Shown here: piece by piece, positions 40,538-52,400 of the stretch
How positions within the stretch are numbered: the stretch's first letter is position 1
Layout of the letters: every line of letters begins with the position of its first letter
NCBI GenBank assembly: GCA_948144175.1
Contig: CANXME010002538.1
Location: forward strand, 682,001-746,000
Direction: 5' to 3'
DNA: 64,000 nucleotides
Origin: Closterium sp. NIES-65
Taxonomy: Eukaryota > Streptophyta > Zygnematophyceae > Desmidiales > Closteriaceae
Translations under genes and position numbers: made by a program
Notes under the pieces: model-generated
Told to the model about the DNA's origin: nothing
The model's database searches: none
What the model saw: the letters and a program-made list of their open reading frames with translations, nothing else

Positions 40538-41800
40538 ATGGTGGTCAGTGGTGTGTCTCACTCGGTGTGCGACCGCGGGACGTTGGAGAAAATTGGGGAG
40601 TCCTTGGAAAGAGACCCAGTTTGCGACAACGATGGTGGACGGCAGCAAGCTACCCATCTACAGCGAGAATACACTACAGCTGCAGATAGGGGTGCTGAGG
40701 TGGACGCCGACGGTACCGGTCACGAACATCAAAGGGTTAGAATCTATATTGGAGCGTAGTTTTTTGAAGCGGTTCAACCCAAGATAGGCTGGGTCAACCG
40801 GAAGGCGTGTATCTTCAACAACGGGAAATGTGTGGAGTTGTGAAGCTGGACGGATACAAGGTATGTTCTTGAAACGACACTTGCACGGTTCGAATGGACG
40901 GTGAACAAAAGCAACACATGTTACCTAGTACTAGTGATGGCAGCAGCAGAGGAGGGAAAGCCAAACTCGGAGCTACCTGCAGCAGCAGAAGAGGTGTTGG
41001 AGGAATACAAAGACATCATGCCTGACGATCTGCCTGCAGGAGTGCCTCCAGTGCGAACCCACAAACATGAGATCATGGAGGAACCAGGAGTGAAACTCGT
41101 CTCTTGTGCACCATACTGCCTTAGTATGACCAAACTGACAGACATGAAGAAACAAATATAATATTTTTTTGACAAAAAACGGATCCGCCCATCCACCTCT
41201 CCCTACGACTGACCGGTTCTCTTCACTCCAAAGTCGGACGGTAGTTTACGTATATGCACCAACTGTCGGGCACTGAACAAATAGACAGTCAGAATCAAAT
41301 ACCCCATACTACACATAGATGATCTTCTAGACAAACTGCGTGGTGCAACGGTGTTGTTGACGCTGGACCTACGGTCGGGTTACTGGATTACCCGATCCAC
41401 GATAAGGAAGCCTTAGTCATAGTCACGGCCTTTAAGGCATGGAAGTGTTACTTAGAGGGAGCCAAAACTGTAGCCTCAAATACCTAAGTTGTAGCCTACA
41501 CTCTCACGACAACTTGTGCGGTGGATGGACTTCCTGGAAACACACTTCCTCTACGACATCATTTACACCCCAGGGCTACACAACAAAGCCGATGCACTAA
41601 GCTGCCTGGGCCATGTAGTAGGCATTTGACGGGATGAACTCTCTACTCAAGGGTCTATCCCAATATGGATAGTCCGAGGACGCTATAGCACAAAAACAGA
41701 AAAGTTACAATGGGAGAAAGACCTAGCGGTAGGGAAAGGTTTCTGGAAATATTTGGGTACCGAACTATGCACCGCTCCGACGGATCTTACTGGATGAGTT
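40538..41800 (+). pseudogene. Element I (gypsy): protease, RT, then RNase H/integrase fragments
   Basis: Broken pieces in order: a protease C-terminus (VDGSKLPIYSENTLQLQIGVLRW ... NIKGLESI), a linker (EEYKDIMPDDLPAGVPPVRTH, 40995-41065), RT start ([17 protein letters not shown]) and RT to TLDLRSGYW near 41385. It then jumps without RT palm to RNase H (YPIHDKEALVIVTAFKAWKCYLEGAKT) and the RNase H/integrase junction (41400-41620), then an H2C2 fragment. A TAG at 41282-41284 stands where the second RT copy (41992) has CAG. It is a deletion mosaic of a gypsy element related to H. Confidence 0.82.
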
Positions 41801-42180
41801 CGAAACCCTTCTCGCGTGCACCATACCGCCTTAGTCCGACCGAGCTGACAGACATGAAGAAACAGATCGAATACTTACTGGGCAAACAACTTATCCTTCC
41901 ATCCACCTCTCCCTGCAGTGCACCACTTCTTTTCATTCCAAAGTCGGATGGTAGTTTACGGATGTGCATCGACTATAGGGCACTCAACAAACAGACAGTC
42001 AAGAACATATACCCCGTACCATGCATAGACGACCTTCTAGACCAACTGCGTGGTGCAACAGTATTTTCGAAGCTAGACCTACCATCGAGTTACTGGCAGA
42101 TCAAGATGGCAGACAACTCGATCCACAAGACGGCGTTTAGCATACACGGGACATTTCATGAGTAATAAGACGTTAGCGAG
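41801..42180 (+). pseudogene. Element I: second copy of the RT N-terminal segment
   Basis: [81 protein letters not shown]: the same RT segment as 41100-41390, but better preserved. It is preceded by integrase zinc-region sequence and followed by another jump to integrase near 42145. A single element cannot normally carry two RT N-termini, so this reflects recombination between related copies. Confidence 0.85.
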
Positions 42181-43014
42181 GATCGCACTCCGACCAACGC
42201 CACGGCTACAGCTGAAACAACTACTCGCCTCTTCTTCGACCGCATCGTCACCATCTACGGCATCCCCGCTACCCTCATCTCAGATAGGGACCCAAAGTTC
42301 ATTCACATGGTTGAACTGTTACTACAAACAACTTGCAAAGATGACATCAGCCACTGGGATCTACAGTTACCAACGCTTGAGTTCGCTTACAAGAATGCTT
42401 CACACGCCGCCACAAGGAAATCTCCTTTCTTCTTGTGCTACGGATGGGAACCAGTTAACCTCACCGCCACACGTCCAAGCCGCACACGACTTCATCACCA
42501 CCATGCAGCAGCTATGGGAGAAGACACAGCGACGTCTCATCACGATGCAGAACTAGAAGAAGTATGCAGATCGACAACGACGTGATCACTTAGTAGCACT
42601 AGGAGATCAGGTGCTTCTCCACATACGCAACTTGGACTTGTCTCATCTTCCGTCCAAACTCCGACCTCGCTTCTGTGGTCCCTTTTGTATTGAGGCGATG
42701 GTGAGTCCAGTAACATTCTGCTTGCGCTTACCCACTACATGGAAGCTTCACAACGCTTTCCATGTTCAGCTACTGAAGGCCTACAAAGACCCCAAACAGC
42801 AGTTCCACGGATGACAGCAACCGCCACCGCCACCTGTTCTCGTACAGCATGAACCAAAGTACGAGGTGGAACGAGTTCTCATCGACGCAGACGCGGCAAC
42901 ACGCTGGAGTTCCTAATACGCTGGCCGGGATATGACCCGTCGGAAGACAATTGGGTTGCAGAAACTGATATGGGCAACCCAATTGTCTTATTAAAGGACT
43001 ATCTTGTCAAGTAG
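42181..43014 (+). pseudogene. Element I: integrase and chromodomain remnants
   Basis: Integrase core and tail in shifting frames (DRDPKF, LEFAYKNASHAATRKSPFFLCYG, LPSKLRPRFCGPFCIEAMV, FHVQLLKAYKDPKQ), then chromodomain LEFLIRWPGYDPSEDNWVAETDMGN. TAG at 43012-43014 replaces the CAG of H (39834). Confidence 0.85.
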
Positions 43015-43035
43015 GGTGTTTTCACGCCACCTAGC

Positions 43036-43050
43036 TTTGAGGGGGGGACG
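43036..43050 (+). promoter_or_regulatory. Element I polypurine tract
   Basis: TTTGAGGGGGGGACG directly before the LTR, typical of plant gypsy elements. Confidence 0.8.
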
Positions 43051-43397
43051 TGTGAGATTACAACGGCTTCACCTACTTGGATTTACTTTACTATGCATTA
43101 TCAAGTACTTTATTTACTTTATCTAGCTTAGCTTTATTTTATCTTGCATGCTTTTGCTTGATTTGCTATGTTCGTTGCTTGACTACATGTATTATAGTTA
43201 TAGGCACCAAACTAGGTTGCGTGCACCGAATTCTAGGCTTTTTGGTTGCCACCGAGTTGCTTCCACCGAATTTTGGAAGGACCCATTCGGGACGCTTCGT
43301 GACCTGCGAAACCTTCTAGTAACACCAGGGTTACTAGCCTCGTGTTGTAACCAGGTGATCATAATATATTTTATGAACCAGTTCTTCGATCCTCACA
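43051..43397 (+). repeat. Element I 3' LTR
   Basis: TGTGAGATTACAACGG to GATCCTCACA, 347 bp, homologous to 39850-40223 but clearly diverged, consistent with an old insertion. Confidence 0.85.
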
Positions 43398-43689
43398 TTA
43401 TGGGGGTGTGTCAAAATAATGATAGTTTAGGCTAGACCGAGTTGCACTTTAGTGAGTACCACTCCTTTGCATGATTAGGGTTCATTTCATTCAGCTGATC
43501 TACTGTGACACCATTGTGCATTATCAAGATGTTGACACACGTCACGACAAGGTTATTGTTGCGCGTCACCATTCCTACTCAAGATCTTAGCCTTGCAAAC
43601 GATCCCAAGGGCTTTTCTCATTCCAACGTGGTATGAGATCTGACAAGGCAAGATTCAACTTCTTTTAAACTCCTACAACATCAGAAGAC
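43398..43689 (+). other. Possible decayed LTR and primer site of element J
   Basis: ATGGGGGTG followed by TGTCAAAATAATG (43408) looks like the tail-LTR junction of the short-LTR family, but the rest is not recognisably similar. TGGTATGAGATC at 43630 resembles an initiator-Met primer site and lies 60 bp before the J gag ATG. Boundaries are unclear. Confidence 0.4.
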
Positions 43690-45570
43690 ATGGCAACACA
43701 GAAGGAGAGAAGCTCCTTTAACGGCTCTCCTGGTACTACCCCTACTCCACCTCCAGCCTCTGGCCTACAGACAGAGGGAGGCACGGCAACAAGACCAGCT
43801 GTTGAGTCCACTGAGACACCTGCAAACCAAACGACTGGCTTCGACCCAAACATGATGGAGAAGTTCTTCTCCTTCATGTCCTTCTACGAACAGCATCAGC
43901 AAGCAGCACCTGCGCAGTCAAATAACAGCGACAACAACATCGGCATTACTCCAATGAGTCTCGACGGCTCATCCTACGCACGCGGAAACCAGCAGCAACC
44001 TACCTTTGTTCCGTACGAGCCTCAACGTGGCACCATCAGCTTCATGCCGCACCAACAGTCTCCACCTGGACAAGAGAAGACACTGGATGTGCTTCAGGGT
44101 CAATCGCAGTTCGCACACGTTCTGAAGCTGTAGACATCAACACCCTTTGACGAGAAGGACTTTTATACCTGGTCCTTCGAATTCGAGTTGATGATGGAAG
44201 GCGCACAGATGGATCCGTGCCATACCCAACACACGGGACGCAGTACGACAAATAACAGTATATGTATCAGTCGCTGATGGCCTATACGATTCTCCTACGA
44301 AACATAACACCGAACGAGTAGCAGAACATCTTTTCTTATCGTGGATACGGCAACTCCACCGAGCTCGCGTACAACCACTTGAAGAACCTGTATCAAGCAA
44401 TAGACAGTGTCAATCAGAGTCGTCTCATGGCACAGCTGTCAACTGGAAATTAAACCCGGCGAAAAAGGGATGGCATATATCAGCCGTTATTGCGGACTGC
44501 GTGATAGACTCCTTCGATGCGAAGGTCGATATCTGAAGAGGCCTTCGTGACAGTCGTCATCACTGGTCTCGGTCCTCATTGGTGCTCCACTCGAGCTATC
44601 CTTCAAGCTTACGTGAAGATCTCCGAAGCGGCACTCTGTGCCAAAATTCATGCTGAACAGCAGGATATGGACGTACATTAAGAACGACACAAGAAAAGGG
44701 CGTCAGCACCTGAGTTCGCGTTTCACACTTAACGGCGTTACAACAACAACAACCGACAGAACAAACACCAAGCTCAACAGTATGTACTGCCATTCTGCCA
44801 TCTCTGCAAGATGTGCGGACACTCCCGCACTCACTGCCCGAATCAGCAACAGTCAACACCGCCGCCGCGTCAGCTTCGACCCTCAAGCATTCAAATGGCT
44901 TCTACACAGGCGCATCCCAACAATCAAGTACAGTTCACATCGACGACAAAAACTACACAAGGCACAAGAAACATCGTGAGCTGCATGGCAAGAACAACTG
45001 ATTCTTGCATCACCGGATCGCCACCATACTACTCACCAGAAGAACAGCTCGACGAAATCACCCCTTGCCACGAATCACTGGAGCCCAACCCGACGAACGC
45101 AGCCATCGCCCAGAGCAAACCATCCGGGAAAAACACCTGGTTCTTGGACAGTTGCTGCGGACAGCAGATGTACTCATCGAGTCGCTTCGTTCAACGGGAA
45201 CACCAACTGCAGCACGAAGTCGTCATCACCATCGCCAACAATTGGAAGTTGCACACACAACGACAAGGAGTAGTTCAGCTTCAGTCGCAAGAATCCAACG
45301 TTATCCTGCAAATGTCGAAAGTCCTGATTGCAGAAGGTCTTGGCTACAACTTCCTGAGCGTCAGTCAACTCGTGGCAAAGGGAATCCATCTTGAAGCAGA
45401 CAACACCACAGGAGTTCAAACTGTACAATGGGAAGGCCATACAGAAGAATAATGTCTTCGTTCTCGACTCTGTTCCGGATCAAGGCACCGCAGACAGCGA
45501 TGGAATCGTCAACTTCACTTCCTGGACACACCCACCGGATCTCGACCCCGACTTCAGTCCCGGCGGCTTC
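43690..45570 (+). pseudogene. Element J gag and protease (copia)
   Basis: ATG 43690 opens 147 codons (MATQKERSSFNGSPG; Pro/Gln/Asn-rich). Further gag follows with many stops (PFDEKDFYTWSFEFELMMEGAQ). A canonical zinc knuckle CHLCKMCGHSRTHC lies at 44796-44837. The protease is in another frame from about 45130: WFLDSCCGQQMY, where the usual D-S-G is D-S-C, then LGYNFLSVSQLVAKG. Composition is less GC-rich than in the short-LTR family, and decay is heavier. Confidence 0.82.
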
Positions 45571-45939
45571 TGATACTCAAACACCATACCTGAAGCAGGA
45601 CGGGCGAGAGCATTAGCAACAATCAAAACAACATCGGCAGCAGCAGAGACAACAACGGTAGCAGCAGACACAACACCAGCAGCATCAGAGACAACATCGG
45701 CAGCAGAAGAGACAACACCAACTACGACACCAATCGCGGGTTCTTCAACAACAACACCAATCTTAACCGACACTTCACCAACTCCTGCGCAACACCTAAT
45801 CCCCGTCCCACGCGACGTTCATCGAAGCGCCAACATCATGGCAAGCTTCTACTCCAACTCCGATTTATACAGGCGTTCACCTGGACATTGCGTCGACGAA
45901 TGATTATGGCATCAAAGGTTAGGACATCCTAGCAACACA
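45571..45939. other. Element J protease/integrase junction, heavily broken
   Basis: Contains a degenerate ACAACA/GCAGCAG-rich stretch (45610-45740) and no continuous frame. It links protease to integrase. Confidence 0.4.
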
Positions 45940-46900
45940 GTGTTGAACAACACGATAAGAGCAGGAGTACTTGATAAAGACTCGCTACTCCTACCTGACG
46001 GCAGGGAACTTCAACGAGTTCGAGGAACATGCTTCACCTGCCCTGAAGCCAACTTACAGCATCAGCCGTTCGTCTCTCACCACAACCCGAGCGCACCAGC
46101 ATACGCACCACTGGAGAAGGTGTACAGCGATAAACTGTACAATCACGAACCGGGACAAGGAGCGTATATCTACGTCATCACATTTATCAACGCCGCCACT
46201 CGATACGGCTGGCATCTCAATATCCCGAGTCACGACATGGCCTTCGAAGTTTTCATCGCTTGGCTCCCAGTAGCAGAATGGGAATTAGGAGTAAAGATGA
46301 AAAGTTTCCAATCATACGGGGGAGGGGAATACCAGTCACAGCGGTTCAAGCAATACCTAGTAGAGAGAGGCATCAAGCGACTCATCTCCCTTCCCTACGC
46401 TCATCAACAGCAAGGCGTGGTAGAAAGAATGAACAAGAATACCATGCGCAAGCTGCTACGTGGCATGCGGCAACCCAACCACCAGTGGCCCGGAGCAATG
46501 GACCACGCTGTCATGCTGCACAACTTGCTCTCGTCATCATCGCTCCCGAACAACGCATCACCGCATCTGCTGAGGACAGGAAAATTGGGCAACACAAAAA
46601 TGGTATGAGTGTTTGGCTGCATGGTACAGTACCGACCCCCAACTGCACGCGCCGGTCGATTCTTTCTCCCAACGCGCACAATGGGGACTACACCTGGGCA
46701 TTGAAAAAAGACTACAACGTGTGGAAGATTTTCGACGTCCATACAAAGGAAACAGTGGCAGCACGTGACGTGATCTTCTACGAACGTCTCACACTTTCGA
46801 CGTACCTGTACAACTTGGAAACTTCACGAGATGTCACAAGAGGATTTCGTGGGGACCGAGCCTTCGCTTCGGCAGCAGATGAAGCTGACTGAGACGAGCA
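45940..46900 (+). pseudogene. Element J integrase
   Basis: Open from 45940 to TGA 46606, then shifted. Zinc region end CFTCPEA, core VYSDKLYNHEPGQGAYIYVITFINAATRYGW, then FQSYGGGEYQSQ where the second catalytic aspartate (usually SDxGGEY) is tyrosine, and QQGVVERMNK with the glutamate retained. The copia C-terminal integrase block follows. Inactive. Confidence 0.85.
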
Positions 46901-47099
46901 AAATGTGGACGGAACCTCGGAAGAAGCCAGAGCTCTTCCCTACTGTTCAGTGGAAATCCCGATGGACAACGACAACCCTCGCAAAAGCATCAACGCCAAA
47001 GTCTTCTACGACTTCGCTGACAATGATTAGGTTACACCCCAACCGGTTGACACCAACGTTTCCAAACGCATAGAGCGCACTTTCTTACCTGATCCAGAT

Positions 47100-47616
47100 C
47101 GGACGATGAAGAAGCTTATCCCGAGGATGCAATTCTCCCCCGATATACACAGAGTGGGCTCCAGATACTGGGACTCGTCATCGCCGTCCACGGAGAAGAG
47201 CCACCTAAGGAGCCTGCTACAATTCAGCAGGCTCTAGAGTGGGAGCACAGGGAAAAATGGCGCGAAGCCATGGACAAAGGTGCTGGAAGAACGCAACACC
47301 TGGAAGGTCGTTCCCATCGGAGTAGCACGCAACAAGACACTACTCACCGGGAAGTGGGCTTTTTGCCTGAAAACAAAGGCAGATGGAACCATCGACAAGT
47401 TTAAAGCACGCTGGGTTGTACGCGGCTTTGACCAAGACCACGAACGAGACTTCACCAAAACATTCGCGACGGTCAGCCGACACACCTCACTGCGGAATAT
47501 CCTCGCGATAGCTGCCATGAAGCGGGAAAAACTCCGACAAAACGATGTCACCAACGCCATTCTCTGCGCTCCTGTTGCTGCTGAGATTATCGTCGAGCAA
47601 CCGCACGGCTCCAACG
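47100..47616 (+). pseudogene. Element J RT, first part
   Basis: EERNTWKVVPIGVARNKTLL, TGKWAFCLKTKADGTIDKFKARWVVRGFDQ, FTKTFATVSRHTSLRNILAIAA, NDVTNAILCAPV, VEQPHGSN: copia RT fingers and palm start. It is cut at 47616 by element E and resumes at 54862. Confidence 0.87.
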
Positions 47617-47741
47617 TGAGAAACTGAACGAGAATAAATTGACTAAGGGAAAGTTGGGTACAGGTACAAACCCTAGAAAGTTGTACCCCATACGTGCTAC
47701 CCCACTATAGCCTACAGTAGCTATGTCATATAAATCTGACA
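47617..47741 (-). repeat. Element E 3' LTR
   Basis: On the minus strand TGTCAGATTTATATG ... GTTTCTCA. Followed inward by the reversed polypurine tract (CACCCCCATAGGC on +). Confidence 0.92.
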
Positions 47742-47948
47742 CACCCCCATAGGCAAAGTGGGGGAGAACAAGGGGTCACAAGACCAGTCAAGCAAAGCAA
47801 AGCAAGCTCAGGGTGGATCACAAAGTCACCACACATTCGTAGCACAAGTTCAAGGCCACAAGGCCTGTTCACATGAAGGATTACATATATATATAAGGCT
47901 AGACAAGCAAGAGCAGGTGTATATATATATGCAACAGTACAAACAAGG
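47742..47948 (-). other. Element E 3' tail and polypurine tract
   Basis: Reverse complement of the family tail, with the TTTGC repeat and a TA dinucleotide run. No gene. Confidence 0.72.
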
Positions 47949-49438
47949 TCAAGGGGTGAGCAAGTGAGGCAAGGTAGGCACAAGACCCAGCTGAGTACAA
48001 AAGCGCTGATGATCACAAGGCGCAAGTGCCTTGGTGAAGATATCAGCAGTGTTGGCCTCAGAGGCCACGTACGCAAGGCGCAGCAGACCACGCTGCTGTA
48101 GCTCACGAGCAAGGAAGTAGCGAAGAGCAATGTGCTTCGTTCTGTGCTCCATTCTCTCCTCCCGACACAAGGCCAGCATGGCCTTGTTGTCTACGTACAG
48201 CACTGCAGGAGAAAGAGGCGGCTCTCTGAGGTCAGTCAGCAGGTAGGTGAGCCAGCGAAGCTCCTGTGCAGCCATGGCCCTGGCGTAGATCTCAGCCTCA
48301 CAACTGGAGCCGAGAACAGAAGACGAGCGGGTAGCCCTCCACGAAACAGAGCCGCAACCAAGGCTGAAGGTGTAACCCTGTGACGACCTCTGCGTAGCCT
48401 GGCCGTTAGCCCAAGAAGCGTCTGCGTGCCCAGTGAGGACCACTGGACTCTGCCCTCCAAGCACAAGCCCCATCCCCGACGTACTGTACAAGTAGCGCAA
48501 CACCCTCTTCGCTGCAGCCATGTGCTCCGGTTTGTGTCTCCCAGGAGCAACATAGTGTGCGAGAATGCTAAGAGGGTATGCAAGGTCAGGTCGTGTGCAG
48601 GTCATCAGGTACATGAGGCAGCCAACAAGCTCTGGGTACGGGCCACTCGACTCTACGGACTCATCCGAAGGCAAAGCTGAGAGCGAGTGGCGAGCAGGCA
48701 GAGGAGTGGCCTGAGGCGAGGAGTACGTGAAGTCGAAGCGCTGAAGGACTTGCTGCACCATGTGTGACTGAGTCAGGGTAATGGTGCGGCGTGCTCTGTC
48801 CCGGGTGATATGCAAGCCAAGGTGGCTACGCAGTTCACCCAAGTCTGTGCAGGTGTGTCTCTTCTGCAGCTCGGACTTCACGTGGGCGAGTCCAGTAGTG
48901 TCAGCTGTGACAAAGACCAAGTCGTCGACGTACACGAGGATGTAGAACGGCGGCAAAGAAGTGTCGGTGCGCAGAAACAGCGACGGGTCAGCAGTAGAGG
49001 GAGGTAACCCAAGAGCCGCAAGTGTAGTCCTCAGTGTGTCGTGCCACACACGCGGTGCCTGGCAAAGACCGTAGACTGGCCGCCGCACGCTCCACTAGGT
49101 GCTAGGAGGAAAAGACCCAGTCAAGCCAGGTGGGCGACGGAGCCAGATCTCCTCGTGCAAGCTGCCCTGCAAGAAAGCATTGCTGAAGTCAAGAGAGAGC
49201 AGCTCGTAGTCGCGGTGAGCAGCTATGTGCAGCCGTACCGAAGAGTGGTCATCTTCGGGGTGGGAGAGAAGGTCTGAAAGTAGTCAACTCCCTGCCGCTG
49301 ACTGAAGCCACGAGCCACGTAACGCGTCTTGAAGACAAGCGGAGAACCCGGCGATCGCTTCACCCTGAAAATCCACATGCCACTGACGATGTTCGCCCCA
49401 GGCGGGGGAACCTCATCAACGTAGGTGCCTGTGGACTT
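47949..49438 (-). pseudogene. Element E RT and RNase H
   Basis: Minus strand. RT fingers in broken frame (49438-49100), then TAG at 49097-49095 where D has CAG. From 49088 the frame is open: QAPRVWHDTL, YILVYVDDLVFVTADT (catalytic box intact), RNase H DASWANG, CEAEIYARA, YVDNKAMLAL, ending at the tail. The RNase H block DASWADD has changed to DASWANG. Confidence 0.9.
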
Positions 49439-52400
49439 TCAGGAAGCCATCTCTGCGTCCATAGCTGCCTGCCACTGAGAGGAGTAGGGACCCTCTATCG
49501 CCTTCGCGTAAAAGCGCGGAGTCGGGATGTCAAGTGCATCCGGGTCTCCCTCAGGGGTAAGCAGTACGGACACGAGATGAGGTGAAGCAGCAGCCAAACA
49601 CTGGAACTCCTCCTGCCTGTCCTCAAGGACGTCCGTGCCAAGGGCACACTCACCCCCGACGGACAGAGGACAGACAGACTCAGACTCAGCGACAAGACTA
49701 GCAACGTAGTCTAGACGACAGCGAGCAGCAAAGTCGACGAGCTCAGCAACTAGGGCAGACGCAGCAGTGGACTCAAAGGAAGGGTCAGTGACGACAGTAT
49801 CAAGGAGACGCGTGACAGTAGGACTAGCAGCACAAAGAGAGTCCGACTCCGGGTCGGCAAGAGCAGGAAGAGAGAACTCAGGAGGAGAAGGCAAAGGGGC
49901 ACGCAGAGGAGCAGTGGACGGACGCAGAGACATCCGGTGCGTGCCAGGGACAGGAGGAGGACGCTGACGCGAGCCACGAGCACTAGTGCGAGCAAGACGG
50001 ACAGGCGACGCAGGGCGAGACGCAGGCTCACGACGCTGAGCAAGACCTCCAGTAGGACCAGTGTAGGGAGAAGGAGCACGCAGTGGGGAGGCGTGCTGTA
50101 ACTGTAACTGTGACGGGACAAGTTGTGGACACTCTAAGGGAGGAAGAGGAGGACCAGTAGAGGGCGGGAGACCAAGAACCTGCTGAAGGAGCGGAATGAA
50201 GTACGGCCGAGGCCGCGCGGCGACTCCAGACACAGCAGGGACAGCACAAGTAACCCCAGCGGCAGCACCAGCGCCAGCAGCACCTCCAGCTCTAGTACCT
50301 CCAGCAGCACCAGTAGCACCCCCAGCAGGACCGCCTCCAGGACGGACAGCAGTAGCCTCAGCGCCAACACCCTCAGCAGCTCCAGCTCTAGTCGTACCCG
50401 CAGGCCCAGCAGCTCCAGTACTCCCAGTACGAGCACCTCCAGGACCTGCGGCACCAGCACCCTCAGCAGCAAAAGAACCTCCAGCTCCAGCAGCACGCCT
50501 CCAGCGCCGGGCAAACCACTCGTGCAGCTCCTGTGGAGAGAGTGGCTCCCGCCGAGACGAAGCACCTGGAGAACCTCCAGGCCCAGCACCGCCAGACGCC
50601 ACACGAGCAGGCCCAGCTCCCTTAGGCTCCGCACCCCCAGGCTCAGCACCTCCAGGCGTAGCAACCCCAGGCTTTGCACCCCCAAGCGTAGCCCCCTCAG
50701 GCTCAGCACCCCCAGTAGTAGCACCCTTAGGCTCAGCACCCCCAGGCGTAGCACCCACAGGCTCAGCACCCCCAGAGTCAGCACCCCCAGGCTCAGCACC
50801 CTCAGCAGCACCAGAGTCACCAGTGACCTCGACAAGCTCGACTGCATCTACCTGGGACACACCTGAAGGGGCCGGACCCTGAGGGGGGAGGGGGTCTACC
50901 GGGTGGGAACCTGGTACAAGGAAGAGCGGCGGCGGGGGGAGGGACGGAGTGCGGTAGGGGAAGAGGCGGTAGTAGTGGACCGACTCATCAAACGTGACGT
51001 CCTGGGAGGACAGAACACGGCGAGAGGTGGGGTGGTAGAACTGCCACCCTGGCGCGTAAGGGGGGAAGCCAAGGAAGACGCAAGGAGCAGCACGAGGGGA
51101 CAGCTTGTCCGCAGACAAGTCGCGGACAAACGCCCGAGATCCCCAAACACGGAACGCAGACGCATCGCCAACCTTCCCCGTCCACAGCAAAGCTGGGGAG
51201 GTCTCCGTCATGGAGACCCTGGTGTGAAGGTTGATCTTATGCGCCGCGTACCGAACCGCAAACGGCCACAAAAAATGGGGGGCAGCCACATGCATCATGG
51301 ACGTACGGGCGACGTCCATGACCATGCCAATGCGGCGCTCAGCAATCCCATTTTGGTGTGGAGAGTCCGGAAGCGTGAAGGTTTGGCGGATGCCTCGTGC
51401 ACCACAGTAGGCTCGCAGAAGGCTAGAGGAGAACTCTCCGCCTCTGTCAGAGTTCAGACGCAGAACAGGAAAGTTCGAGCCGAAGCTCTGCCTGAGCTGG
51501 AGACGAGCTGCGCGGAGCCAACCGATCAACACCTCAGTGACATCACCCTTGCTGCGCAAGGGGAAGACTGTGGTGTAACGCGAGTAGTCGTCAACCACCA
51601 GCAGGAAGTAGCGCTCGTGACCCTGTCCACGGACGCGGGCCGGGCCCCACACGTCCATGTGAAGCGTCTGCAGCGGGGCCTCTGTCGGAGGAAACTGGGA
51701 GGAGTGAGGGGCAGCCCGCTGCCGCCCCTCAACACAGGGGACGCAGGTAGGGCCAGGCCCCGGAGGAAGGGGAGGGAGGGACCGAGGAAGACCAGAGACA
51801 AGGACACGGGAGGCCATGCCTCGGAGACGAAGCAGGGAGGGGTGACCAAGGCAGTGGTGCCAGAGGAGAGTCTCGTGAGTCAGAAGGCGACACGAGCAGG
51901 GGGCAGACTCAGGGCCAGACCTGGACGCTGCAGCAAACACCTGACCCGACGCAGCTACCTGACCACACGCAGTGACTGGAGGAGACTCAGTGGTCAGTGT
52001 GTACAGACTTGATCCCGGCCGACGTGTAAACGTGGCCAGTTGTCGGCCTGTCTGAGCGTCCGTGCAGTGGGTCACCCGCTGACTCGCAGGAGTGAACTGG
52101 TGAACCCCCGCATCCTGTAGGTCAGCACCACTCACCAAGTTCGTAGAGAACGAGGGGAGGTAAAGACCAGACAGGGTGCCAGAGGCGTCCGCCGGACACG
52201 GGAGGACAGTGGAGAAGTGAGCAAGGACAGGACCCCTAGAGGGGTCTGCCATAGAGACTGCAACTTGCCGGCCAAGCGGCGTGAGTGTGGTGCGGTCTCG
52301 AAAGAAGGAGCGAGAAGCCCCCGAGTCAAGGGTGAAGGTGTGGGAGGCCGAAGCCGACGCAGTACCTAAGAGAGCAGACTCACCAGCACCTGAGGGAGCA

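Noticed and set aside
51000-52012. Plus-strand frame of 369 codons (50903-52012).
   Set aside because: It is antisense to the integrase of element E, which has catalytic motifs and homologues on the minus strand.
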